This document shows positions 1 through 5,822 of a stretch of DNA of 16,324 nucleotides, one piece after another (within the stretch, counting starts at the first letter, position 1; every line of letters starts with the position of its first letter). The notes beneath the pieces were generated by a model. That model ran no database searches and had not been told where the DNA came from. It worked only from the letters and a program-made list of their open reading frames with translations. The position numbers and the translations under genes were made by a program. Origin of the DNA: Actinomycetota bacterium (lineage in GTDB: Bacteria > Actinomycetota > Thermoleophilia > Gaiellales > Gaiellaceae); assembly GCA_005885085.1 (NCBI GenBank), contig VAXY01000140.1:1-16324 (forward strand). Reading direction: 5' to 3'.

Positions 1-1
1 G

Positions 2-1273
2 AAGAACCTCGGCACGACGGCGCTGCTCGACCTCCTCGTCGAAGGCGTCCCGTCACCGGCACGCAAGGGCGCACCGATCAGCATCGACGGCGGCGGCACG
101 GCCGCATTCGTGTTCAAGACGATCGCGGATCCGTTCGCCGGCCGCATCAACGTCTTCCGTGTGCTGAACGGGACGCTCAAGGGAGACGCGAACGTCGTCA
201 ATGCGCGGGGTCACTCGAAGGAACGAATCGGGCAGATGCTGGAGGTGCAGGGCAAGGAGCACGCACAGGTGCCCGAGCTCGGCGAGGGCGACATCGGGGC
301 GGTCGCGAAGCTGAAGGAGACCCAGACCGGCGACGTCCTACTCGACGCGGAACGCGAGGTCGAGGTGCCTCAGATCGGCTTCCCCGAGCCCGTGATGAGC
401 TTCGCCGTCACACCCAAGTCGAAAGGGGACGAGGAGAAGATGGCGGCCGGACTCCGCCGTCTCGGTGAAGAGGACCCGACGATTCAGATGCGCCGCGACC
501 CGCAGACCGGCGAGCAGCTGCTGAGCGGGCTGTCGCAGATTCACGTCGAGGTTGCCGTCGAGCGGCTGAAGAACCGCTTCAACGTCGAGGTCGAGCTGCA
601 CCAGCCGCGCGTCCCATATCTCGAGACGATCCGCAAGGAGTCGCGCGCGCAGGGCCGCTACAAGAAGCAGACGGGCGGGCGCGGCCAGTTCGGCGACTGC
701 GTCGTCCAGCTCGAGCCCCTCGACGGCCATCAGGGCTACGAGTTCGTCGACAAGATCGTCGGAGGCGTGATTCCGCAGAGCTTCCGTCCGGCGGTGAACA
801 AAGGCATTCAGGAGGCGATGCTGCACGGAGAGCTCGCCGGCGCACCGGTGCAGGGCGTGCGCGTGGTGCTGGTGGACGGCTCGTACCACACGGTCGACTC
901 CTCGGAGATGGCGTTCAAGATCGCCGGCTCGATGGCGTTCAAGAGTGCATACGAGAAGGCCGATCCCGTCCTGCTCGAGCCGATCATGGAGGTCGAGGTC
1001 ACGACGCCCGACGAGGCTGTCGGCGCGGTCAACGGCGACCTCAACTCGCGGCGCGGGCGGCTGCAGGGCATGGAGCCGCGCGGCGGCCTGACGACCATCA
1101 AGGCGGAAGTGCCGATGGCCGAGATCCTCACGTACTCGCAGGCGCTGACGTCGATGACCGGCGGGCGCGGCGACTACCACATGCACTTCCTGCGCTACGA
1201 GGAAGTGCCTTCGCATATCGCGCAGAAGGTCATCGACGAAGCGAAGAAGGAAAAGGAAGAAGTCAAGGCGTGA
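2..1273 (+). CDS. Elongation factor G-like translational GTPase, 3' part (5' end outside window)
   Basis: The frame is open from base 2 and encodes 423 residues, so the N-terminal GTPase domain lies upstream of the window. What remains corresponds to EF-G domains II to V: a beta-barrel domain II (GRINVFRVLNGTLKGD), domain III (LGEEDPTIQMRRDPQTGEQ, then LSGLSQIHVEVAVERL), domain IV with the GGRGQFGDC loop and GGVIPQSFRPAVNKGIQEA, and domain V (ILTYSQALTSMTGGRGDYHM, ending HFLRYEEVPSHIAQKVIDEA). EF-G moves tRNAs and mRNA through the ribosome using GTP. Canonical EF-G usually has a TQGRxxY motif in domain V where this one has TGGRGDY, and its domain IV loop also differs, so it is probably the actinobacterial EF-G paralog (sometimes called fusA2 or EF-G-like) rather than the main EF-G. 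The lysine/glutamate-rich C-terminus overlaps the next gene by GTGA. Family assignment is firm; paralog status is inferred. Confidence 0.93.
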   Translation, partial: KNLGTTALLDLLVEGVPSPARKGAPISIDGGGTAAFVFKTIADPFAGRINVFRVLNGTLKGDANVVNARGHSKERIGQMLEVQGKEHAQVPELGEGDIGAVAKLKETQTGDVLLDAEREVEVPQIGFPEPVMSFAVTPKSKGDEEKMAAGLRRLGEEDPTIQMRRDPQTGEQLLSGLSQIHVEVAVERLKNRFNVEVELHQPRVPYLETIRKESRAQGRYKKQTGGRGQFGDCVVQLEPLDGHQGYEFVDKIVGGVIPQSFRPAVNKGIQEAMLHGELAGAPVQGVRVVLVDGSYHTVDSSEMAFKIAGSMAFKSAYEKADPVLLEPIMEVEVTTPDEAVGAVNGDLNSRRGRLQGMEPRGGLTTIKAEVPMAEILTYSQALTSMTGGRGDYHMHFLRYEEVPSHIAQKVIDEAKKEKEEVKA

Positions 1274-1677
1274 CCGACGAGAAGCCGCTGCCGATCGAGC
1301 CGGAGCTCGTCGCCGAGTTCGTTCTCAAGGCGCACGGGGACCTCGGCGTCGTGAAGCAGCTGCTCGAGCAGGAGCCGGCGATCGTCAACGCCTCGTGGGA
1401 CTGGGGTGGGGGAGATTGGGAAACGGCTCTCGGCGCGGCGGCACACGTCGGACGGCGCGACATCGCCGAGTACCTGCTCGAGCACGGCGCGCGCATGGAC
1501 GTCTTCGCAGCCACGATGCTCGGCGAGACGGAGATCGTGCGTGCGATGCTCGACGCGCAGCCCTCGCTGCGCGAAGCGCGTGGGCCGCACGGGATCCCGC
1601 TCATCTCCCACGCCGAGGCCGGCGGCGAGCAGGCCCGGGCAGTGCTCGACCTTCTGGGCTCCGCCGCGGTCGCCTGA
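1270..1677 (+). CDS. Small ankyrin-repeat protein
   Basis: A 135-aa protein starting at a GTG that shares GTGA with the stop of the EF-G-like gene, so the two are probably translationally coupled. The sequence shows degenerate ankyrin repeats: a helix-turn-helix around residues 10-40 (LGVVKQLLEQEPAIVNAS), a clear repeat around residues 53-80 (ETALGAAAHVGRRDIAEYLL, then EHGARMD), and a third around residues 85-130 (TEIVRAMLDAQPSL, then a GxxxARAVLDLL end). Ankyrin repeats mediate protein-protein contact and have no catalytic role. No signal peptide or membrane segment is visible, so it should be cytoplasmic. The coupling suggests co-expression with the translation factor, but a functional link is only inferred. 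The fold assignment is good; the partner is unknown. Confidence 0.8.
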   Translation: MTDEKPLPIEPELVAEFVLKAHGDLGVVKQLLEQEPAIVNASWDWGGGDWETALGAAAHVGRRDIAEYLLEHGARMDVFAATMLGETEIVRAMLDAQPSLREARGPHGIPLISHAEAGGEQARAVLDLLGSAAVA

Positions 1678-1683
1678 TCCTCA

Positions 1684-1725
1684 GGGGTCTGACCCGTTGG
1701 GTCAGACCCCAGCAGTTGGGTCAGA
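1684..1725. repeat. REP-like inverted repeat between convergent genes
   Basis: Bases 1684-1695 and 1699-1710 form a perfect 12-bp inverted repeat around a GTT loop (arm GGGGTCTGACCC). An 11-bp unit GTTGGGTCAGA occurs at 1696-1706 and again at 1715-1725, a 19-nt period. The element fills the gap between two converging genes, so it could act as a bidirectional terminator, but no T-tract follows either arm. The sequence style resembles dispersed REP/RAYT-type palindromes; that is inference, since only one full copy lies in the window. The last partial copy supplies the TGA stop of the minus-strand gene ending at 1721. Confidence 0.75.
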
Positions 1726-1906
1726 TGCTCTGAGGTTCCGGCTGGCCCGGCTGTTCGCCGGCGCGAAGCCGTGTGATCAGGTCCGAGACATCGGCGAGCT
1801 CCTGCTCGAGGTCGCGCTGGTAGTTCTCGAGCCGCTCGAGGACGTTGTCACGGTCGTACCAACGCCGGCCGAGGCCGCGATGGTGTCGTCTGCGTCCGTG
1901 GTGCAT
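1721..1906 (-). CDS. Small His/Arg-rich coiled-coil protein paired with a PadR regulator
   Basis: A 61-aa protein with an ATG start at 1906 and a very good Shine-Dalgarno, GGAGGTGA, whose last three bases are the stop codon of the PadR gene, so translation is almost certainly coupled. Residues 1-17 are rich in histidine and arginine (MHHGRRRHHRGLGRRWY). Residues 19-48 form a charged amphipathic helix likely to be a coiled coil (NVLERLENYQRDLEQELADV). The tail is polar and proline/glutamine-rich. There is no signal peptide or membrane segment. The His cluster could bind a metal ion and the helix could mediate oligomerisation; both are inference. It does not match a family I can name. The end of the frame lies inside the REP-like repeat, so the original C-terminus may have been replaced by the repeat insertion. 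Confidence 0.72.
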   Translation of the reverse strand: MHHGRRRHHRGLGRRWYDRDNVLERLENYQRDLEQELADVSDLITRLRAGEQPGQPEPQSI

Positions 1907-1908
1907 GT

Positions 1909-2259
1909 TCACCTCCCTTCGTAACGATCGAGAAACGTGTCGATCCGCTCGCGCGAAAGGCGCAAGGCGGAGGCCCACTCGTCCAGCAGGCCCTTCCCCG
2001 CTGTGGTGAGCTCGTAGATCCGTTTCGCGGGGCCCGGCTCCCCAGCCTCCCAGCGGGACGTGACGAGCGCGTCTTCTTCGAGCGCGCGCAGGACGCGATA
2101 GAGGTTGCCCATGTCCACGCGCGCTTCGCCGGTCAACGGGGGGAGCGCTTCGAGCAGCTCGTAACCGTGCGCGGGACGCTCCCGCAGGAGGAGCAAGAGC
2201 GCGGGCTCGCTGAAGCGCTCGACGCGCGCGCGGACGCCCCACTGTCCGGGGCGAACCAT
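1909..2259 (-). CDS. PadR-family transcriptional regulator
   Basis: A 116-aa protein from the ATG at 2259. It has the PadR winged-helix pattern: helix 1 FSEPALLLLLRERPAHGYEL (about residues 16-35), the recognition region around VDMGNLYRVLRALEEDALV (residues 49-67), the wing with WEAGEPGPAKRIYELTTAG, and a C-terminal dimerisation helix (LDEWASALRLSRERIDTFL). PadR proteins are dimeric repressors that typically sense small phenolics or drugs and often regulate their own gene. The frame continues to a GTG at 2322, which is closer to the predicted transcription start, but the extra 21 residues are Arg/Gly/Cys low-complexity, so I prefer 2259; the start is uncertain. The gene is followed after 2 nt by the coiled-coil partner and is divergent from the zinc-ribbon gene. 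Confidence 0.88.
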   Translation of the reverse strand: MVRPGQWGVRARVERFSEPALLLLLRERPAHGYELLEALPPLTGEARVDMGNLYRVLRALEEDALVTSRWEAGEPGPAKRIYELTTAGKGLLDEWASALRLSRERIDTFLDRYEGR

Positions 2260-2308
2260 CCGCCGGCACCGGGCTCCGCGGCCGCCGCGAGGCCTCAGGG
2301 GGGCCCTA

Positions 2309-2325
2309 CATGTAAAACACACATG
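2309..2325. promoter_or_regulatory. Candidate PadR operator
   Basis: CATGT (2309-2313) and ACATG (2321-2325) form an inverted repeat separated by 7 nt. PadR proteins are known to bind ATGT/ACAT inverted repeats with roughly 8-nt spacing. The site covers the predicted transcription start of the PadR gene, which fits autorepression. The one-base difference in spacing from the classical site is a caution. Confidence 0.55.
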
Positions 2326-2330
2326 AGAGT

Positions 2331-2370
2331 GACCCTAGCAAGAGCGCGCCTTTGCGCGTGGGCTAGGGTC
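2331..2370. promoter_or_regulatory. Divergent promoter region with mirrored TAGGGT -10 boxes
   Basis: The 9-bp arms GACCCTAGC (2331-2339) and GCTAGGGTC (2362-2370) are perfect inverse copies. Each contains TAGGGT in its outward orientation: plus strand at 2364-2369, 6 nt before the ATG at 2376; minus strand at 2336-2331, just before the PadR operator. They read as two back-to-back -10 elements. An inner CGCGC/GCGCG pair (2345-2349, 2354-2358) would extend the same sequence into a hairpin. No convincing -35 is seen for either direction. Confidence 0.5.
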
Positions 2371-2375
2371 CACCT

Positions 2376-2990
2376 ATGCGGCAGCTCGCGCGCCAGCCGG
2401 TCAAGCACATTTGTGCAGTCTGTGAGCGGACGCTGCTCACGGGCGAGCGGGCACTTCGCTTCTCTCCGAACGGCGAGGACTTCGTCGACGTGTGCCCGCT
2501 CTGCCAGGAGATCGCGATCGAGCACGGCTGGATCAAGGAAGGCAGCCCGACGACGCCGACAGTCCCGAATCAGCGCCGGCGCCGGCGGCGCGGCCTCGCG
2601 TCGCTGTTCGATCCGCGCCGGCAGCCGCCTGACGATCCGGTCGTCGCGGAGCCGATCCTGCGCCGGCTGTCTGCGCGCGAGCAGCAGATGGTCGAGGCGG
2701 CGGACATCTTCAACGCGAGCGACTACCGCCGCACGGTCGGCGGGATCGCGAAGAGCCTCGGCGAGCCGCGGGCGAGCATCGTTCCGCTCTCGGGCGTCAG
2801 CGGCGAGCTCGTCGTCACGGTCGCCTGGGACATCTCCTGGTATCAGTACCGCGTCACGCCGGACTCGGCGCAGCCCGTAAAGCTCGCCGAGCGTGGGCAC
2901 GAGCTCGCCGAGCTCGACGCGACCTATCAGCGCTGGAATGCGAGCATCGAGAACGACGGCCGGCTCGTGCCTGAGATCGAGCGTCTCTAG
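2376..2990 (+). CDS. Zinc-ribbon-like protein of unknown function
   Basis: A 204-aa protein from an ATG at 2376 that lies 6 nt behind a TAGGGT -10 box, so it is probably leaderless. Residues 12-43 hold two CxxC knuckles (CAVC and CPLC) about 26 residues apart, typical of a zinc ribbon. A linker with a run of arginines (residues 65-72) follows, then a predicted alpha/beta domain: a helix with LSAREQQMVEAADIFN, a short IAKSLGEPRASI segment, and strands ELVVTVAWDISWYQYRV ending in a Tyr/Trp-rich helix. The arginine run after the ribbon could contact nucleic acid (inference). No membrane segment is visible. I recognise it only as a family that looks conserved in Thermoleophilia; no specific function can be given. 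It is divergent from the PadR gene and could share its regulation. Confidence 0.75.
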   Translation: MRQLARQPVKHICAVCERTLLTGERALRFSPNGEDFVDVCPLCQEIAIEHGWIKEGSPTTPTVPNQRRRRRRGLASLFDPRRQPPDDPVVAEPILRRLSAREQQMVEAADIFNASDYRRTVGGIAKSLGEPRASIVPLSGVSGELVVTVAWDISWYQYRVTPDSAQPVKLAERGHELAELDATYQRWNASIENDGRLVPEIERL

Positions 2991-3009
2991 CACTTCGGCG
3001 CTTCGCTCT

Positions 3010-3015
3010 TACAAT
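3010..3015 (+). promoter_or_regulatory. -10 box TACAAT for a leaderless gene
   Basis: TACAAT lies 6 nt before the GTG at 3022, and there is no Shine-Dalgarno. This spacing places the transcription start at or next to the start codon. Confidence 0.6.
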
Positions 3016-3021
3016 CAGACG

Positions 3022-3252
3022 GTGATCTATTGCGTGATCCCACCCGAGCTCGCCGACGAGCTGTACGACAAGATGGTCGAGTACTACAAGGACAACCCGA
3101 ACGTGACCGTGATCATCGACCGGCGCACCGGCCCGGATCGCCGCAACCGCAAGGGCGGTGGGGACGGCGCTCGCGAGCAGCGCACGATCCGCGACCGTCG
3201 CCGGCCGCGTGTGCCCGGCACCTTCCCCGAGACGGACGCTCCGCCCGAGTAA
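3022..3252 (+). CDS. Small basic protein of unknown function
   Basis: A 76-aa protein from a GTG at 3022. Residues 1-33 look like a compact alpha/beta unit (CVIPPELADELYDKMVEYY followed by the strand NVTVIID). The rest is very basic and probably disordered: DRRTGPDRRNRKGG, then REQRTIRDRRRPR, and a short acidic/proline end. The GPDRR motif recurs in bacterial small proteins that I cannot name. The start is favoured over longer versions of the frame because TACAAT sits 6 nt upstream and the sequence before it runs back into the previous gene. The TAA stop at 3250-3252 overlaps the -10 box of the following aldehyde dehydrogenase gene. The basic tail suggests nucleic-acid or ribosome contact; this is inference. 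Confidence 0.7.
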   Translation: MIYCVIPPELADELYDKMVEYYKDNPNVTVIIDRRTGPDRRNRKGGGDGAREQRTIRDRRRPRVPGTFPETDAPPE

Positions 3253-3255
3253 ACT
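3250..3255 (+). promoter_or_regulatory. -10 box TAAACT overlapping the preceding stop codon
   Basis: TAAACT begins with the TAA stop of the small basic protein and lies 7 nt before the GTG at 3263. No Shine-Dalgarno precedes that GTG, so a leaderless transcript is likely. Confidence 0.6.
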
Positions 3256-3262
3256 CGCCTCC

Positions 3263-4762
3263 GTGGCACTGACGGGGACGAAGACCTTCCAGAACTACAT
3301 CGGCGGCGAGTGGGTCGACTCGGCCTCCGGCGAGACGTTCGAGAGCGTCAGCCCCGCGACGGGCGACCGGATCGGCGTCTTTCCGCGCTCGGGCGCCGGG
3401 GACGTCGATCGCGCGGTCGAGGCCGCGAAGGCGGCGTTCGAAGAATGGCGCCTCGTACCGGCGCCGAAACGCGGCGAGATCCTCTACCGCTTCGCCGACC
3501 TCCTGACGGACGAGAAGGACGAGCTCACGGACCTGATGGCCCACGAGATGGGGAAGGTCAAGGCAGAGGCGGGCGGGGACGTGCAGGAGGCGATCGACAT
3601 GAGCCTCTACATGGCGGGCGAGGGGCGCCGCCTCTTCGGCCAGACGACCCCGTCGGAGCTGCGCGACAAGTTCAACATGAGCGTGCGCCAGCCGATCGGC
3701 GTGGTCGGTGCGATCACGCCGTGGAACTTCCCGATCGCGATCCCCTCGTGGAAGATCGCGCCCGCCCTCGTTTGCGGGAACACGGTCGTCTTCAAGCCGG
3801 CGACCGACACGCCCCTGCTCGGTGAGCGGTTCGTCGAGCTGCTCGACGAGGCCGGCCTGCCGAAGGGAGTCCTGAACATCGTGCACGGCGGGGGCGGCGC
3901 TGTCGGAGACCGCCTCGTCAAGCATCCGGACGTGCGCGTGATCACCCTGACGGGATCGCGCGAGACCGGGGTGGAGGTGATGCGCAACGCCGCCGACGGA
4001 CTGAAGCATGTTCATCTCGAGCTCGGCGGCAAGAACGCGATCATCGTTCTCGACGACGCCGATCTCGAGCTCGCGGTCGAGGGGATTCTGTGGTCCGCGT
4101 TCGGGACGTCGGGCCAGCGTTGCACCGCTGCCTCGCGGGTGATCGTGCAATCTGGCGCCTACGACAGGCTGGAGATGAAGCTCGTCGATGCTGCGGAGAA
4201 GCTCACGCTCGGGCCGGGTTGGGAAGACAGCAGCGACGTCGGGCCCGTCATCAACAAGAGTGCGCTGGAGAAGATCCACTCGTATTCGAAAATCGGCGTC
4301 GACGAAGGGGCGCGGCTCCTGACCGGCGGCGAAATCGCGACCGAGGACGGGCTCGACAAGGGGTTCTTCTACCGGCCGACGATCTTCGGCCGAGTCGACC
4401 CGCAGATGCGGATCGCGCAGGAGGAGATCTTCGGGCCGACGACCGCGTTGATCCGCGTGCGCGACGTCGACGAGGCGATCCGCGTTTCGAACGGGATCAA
4501 GTACGGCCTGTCGTCGTCGATCTTCACACGTGACGTGAACAAGGCGTTCCGTGCGATGCGCGACCTGGAGGCGGGGATCACGTACATCAACGCCGGCACG
4601 ATCGGCGCCGAGGTACATCTCCCGTTCGGGGGTACGAAGGACACCGGCAACGGCCACCGCGAAGCCGGCCAGGCGGCGCTCGACGTGTTCACCGAGTGGA
4701 AGTCGATCTACGTCGACTACAGCGGCAAGCTGCAGAAGGCGCAGATCGACACCGCCGGCTGA
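3263..4762 (+). CDS. NAD(P)-dependent aldehyde dehydrogenase
   Basis: A 499-aa protein, the usual length for the ALDH superfamily, which oxidises an aldehyde to the acid with NAD(P). It starts at GTG 3263 (TKTFQNYIGGEWVDS is a typical N-terminus). The cofactor-binding core includes TPWNFPIAIPSWKIAPAL, the TGSRETG turn, the catalytic glutamate at about residue 253 in LELGGKN, the nucleophilic cysteine at about residue 287 in GTSGQRCTAASR, and EEIFGPTTALIRV near the end of the catalytic domain. The C-terminus has LPFGGTKDTGNGHREAG followed by FTEWKSIYVDYSG. All catalytic residues are present. The GNGHREAG end is distinctive and points to a semialdehyde-type subfamily, but the substrate cannot be told from sequence. 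The upstream extension of the frame overlaps the previous gene and is not believed. The kinase-like gene follows within about 20 nt. Confidence 0.95.
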   Translation: MALTGTKTFQNYIGGEWVDSASGETFESVSPATGDRIGVFPRSGAGDVDRAVEAAKAAFEEWRLVPAPKRGEILYRFADLLTDEKDELTDLMAHEMGKVKAEAGGDVQEAIDMSLYMAGEGRRLFGQTTPSELRDKFNMSVRQPIGVVGAITPWNFPIAIPSWKIAPALVCGNTVVFKPATDTPLLGERFVELLDEAGLPKGVLNIVHGGGGAVGDRLVKHPDVRVITLTGSRETGVEVMRNAADGLKHVHLELGGKNAIIVLDDADLELAVEGILWSAFGTSGQRCTAASRVIVQSGAYDRLEMKLVDAAEKLTLGPGWEDSSDVGPVINKSALEKIHSYSKIGVDEGARLLTGGEIATEDGLDKGFFYRPTIFGRVDPQMRIAQEEIFGPTTALIRVRDVDEAIRVSNGIKYGLSSSIFTRDVNKAFRAMRDLEAGITYINAGTIGAEVHLPFGGTKDTGNGHREAGQAALDVFTEWKSIYVDYSGKLQKAQIDTAG

Positions 4763-4781
4763 GCGCACGAAGAAGGTCGCG

Positions 4782-5282
4782 GTGATCGGCAGCACCGGGT
4801 CGGGGAAGACCACCTTCGCGCGCGCGCTGGCGCAGCGGCTCGGCGTCCCACACGTCGAGCTCGATGCGCTCCACTGGGAGCCGGGCTGGGTCGAGGCGCC
4901 GGTCGAAGAGTTGCGCGCGCGGGTAACGGCGGCGCTCGGTGGGGGCGACGGCTGGGTCGTCGACGGCAACTACGGGTCGCGGCTCGGAACGTCGGTCCTC
5001 GAACAAGCCGACGAAGTCGTCTGGCTCGACCCGCCGCTGCCGACGTCCTTCTGGCGGTTGCTTCGCCGAACTGTGCGGCGTCTGCGCACGCGCGAGCTGC
5101 TCTGGGGCACGAACAGGGAAAGCCTCCGCCAGGCGTTCCTGAGCCGGAACTCGATCCTGGTGTACCTGCTGAAGACGCATCGCCGAGGCCGGAGGCGGCG
5201 CGCGGAGTTGGTGGCCGACTATCCCCACGTGAGACTACGCTCCGCGCGCGAGATCGAGCGCTATCTGCGCGAGGCCACGTGA
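4782..5282 (+). CDS. P-loop kinase-like protein (adenylate kinase / topology modulation protein family)
   Basis: A 166-aa protein from GTG 4782. The Walker A motif GSTGSGKT sits at residues 3-10, followed by DALHWEPGW (substrate-side loop), DGNYGS, and a Walker B-like strand DEVVWLDPPLP with an Arg-rich lid (RRTVRRLRTRELLWG, then NRESLRQAF). This order matches small nucleotide-kinase-like proteins annotated as topology modulation protein or FlaR, probably phosphotransferases of unknown substrate. The start is doubtful. GTG 4782 has an AAGG about 5 nt upstream, but it trims the first beta strand. The frame runs upstream to KKVAVIG preceded by an ACG at 4767, where family members usually start. 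The gene follows ALDH and overlaps the RNase H gene by GTGA, so all three are probably one operon. Confidence 0.85.
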   Translation: MIGSTGSGKTTFARALAQRLGVPHVELDALHWEPGWVEAPVEELRARVTAALGGGDGWVVDGNYGSRLGTSVLEQADEVVWLDPPLPTSFWRLLRRTVRRLRTRELLWGTNRESLRQAFLSRNSILVYLLKTHRRGRRRRAELVADYPHVRLRSAREIERYLREAT

Positions 5283-5680
5283 AGGCACGCCTGTCGACCG
5301 ACGGCGGCGCTCGCGGCAATCCCGGGCCCGCCGCGTTCGGCTACGTGCTGGAGGCGGAGGACGGCCACGTCCTCGCGGCACACGGCGAGGCGATCGGCCG
5401 CGCGACGAACAACGTGGCGGAGTACAGCGGCCTGGTCGCAGGCATGGCGCAGGCGGCCGAGCTGGGTGTGCGCGAACTCGAGGTGGTCTCCGATTCGGAG
5501 CTGCTGGTGAAGCAGATGCGCGGCGACTACCGGGTCAAGAACGAAGCGCTGCGGGCGCTGTGGGAGCAGGCCAGCGACCTGGAGCGGCGCTTCGCGAAAG
5601 TGCGCTACACGGCGGTGCGGCGGGCTCACAACGAGCTGGCAGACCGGCTCGTGAACGAGGCTCTGGACGCCGAAACCTGA
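5279..5680 (+). CDS. Ribonuclease HI-type protein
   Basis: A 133-aa protein that degrades the RNA strand of RNA-DNA hybrids if active. The RNase H fold and its acidic residues are all visible: Asp in STDGGARGNPG (residue 8), Glu in NNVAEYSGL (about residue 48), Asp in VVSDSELL (about residue 71), and the final His and Asp in RRAHNELADRL (about residues 119 and 124). It lacks the basic handle between helices found in E. coli RNase HI, as in the short bacterial and archaeal type. It starts at GTG 5279, sharing GTGA with the kinase-like gene. The tRNA-Gly promoter begins 3 nt after the stop codon. Confidence 0.92.
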   Translation: MKARLSTDGGARGNPGPAAFGYVLEAEDGHVLAAHGEAIGRATNNVAEYSGLVAGMAQAAELGVRELEVVSDSELLVKQMRGDYRVKNEALRALWEQASDLERRFAKVRYTAVRRAHNELADRLVNEALDAET

Positions 5681-5683
5681 GGC

Positions 5684-5689
5684 TATACT
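5684..5689 (+). promoter_or_regulatory. -10 box of the tRNA-Gly gene
   Basis: TATACT lies 8 nt before the first base of the tRNA and directly after the RNase H stop codon. It is a near-consensus -10. No strong -35 is seen; CTGGAC at 5663-5668 is the closest. Confidence 0.65.
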
Positions 5690-5697
5690 GGCCGCGC

Positions 5698-5771
5698 GCG
5701 GATGTAGCTCAGTTGGCTAGAGCGTCTGCTTGCCATGCAGAAGGTCGTGGGTTCGAGTCCCATCATCCGCT
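5698..5771 (+). tRNA. tRNA-Gly (anticodon GCC)
   Basis: The cloverleaf folds completely. The 7-bp acceptor is GCGGATG with CATCCGC (5764-5770), and the D arm is GCTC/GAGC. The anticodon stem TCTGC/GCAGA has the loop TTGCCAT, giving anticodon GCC. The T arm is GTGGG/CCCAT around TTCGAGT. G1-C72, C2-G71, discriminator T at 5771 and the CC of the anticodon are the known glycine identity elements. The 3' CCA is not encoded. Promoter and terminator flank it closely, so it is a single-gene transcription unit. Confidence 0.97.
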
Positions 5772-5775
5772 CTTC

Positions 5776-5805
5776 AGCCCCCGGGAACGGGGGCTCTTTC
5801 GTCTA
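5776..5805 (+). terminator. Rho-independent terminator after tRNA-Gly
   Basis: A perfect 8-bp stem, AGCCCCCG (5776-5783) with CGGGGGCT (5788-5795) around a GGAA tetraloop, followed by the T-rich CTTTCGTCT. Confidence 0.88.
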
Positions 5806-5810
5806 GCGAT

Positions 5811-5816
5811 TAGTCT
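5811..5816 (+). promoter_or_regulatory. -10 box TAGTCT for a leaderless gene
   Basis: TAGTCT is 6 nt before the GTG at 5823, just after the tRNA terminator, and no Shine-Dalgarno is present. Confidence 0.55.
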
Positions 5817-5822
5817 CCCGCA

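Noticed and set aside
2298..2324. Possible leader peptide from the ATG at 2324 on the minus strand, right at the predicted PadR transcription start
   Set aside because: It would be only 9 residues, overlaps the operator-like palindrome, has no attenuator structure after it, and no special codons. Kept only as a possibility.
2331..2370. Riboswitch or attenuator hairpin before the zinc-ribbon gene
   Set aside because: The arms are better explained as mirrored -10 boxes; the predicted transcript would start after most of the hairpin and so would not contain it.
3113..4969. Long open frame antisense to the aldehyde dehydrogenase
   Set aside because: It is the usual shadow of a GC-rich gene on the opposite strand, Arg/Val/Asp rich with no domain, while the plus strand encodes a full ALDH with catalytic residues.
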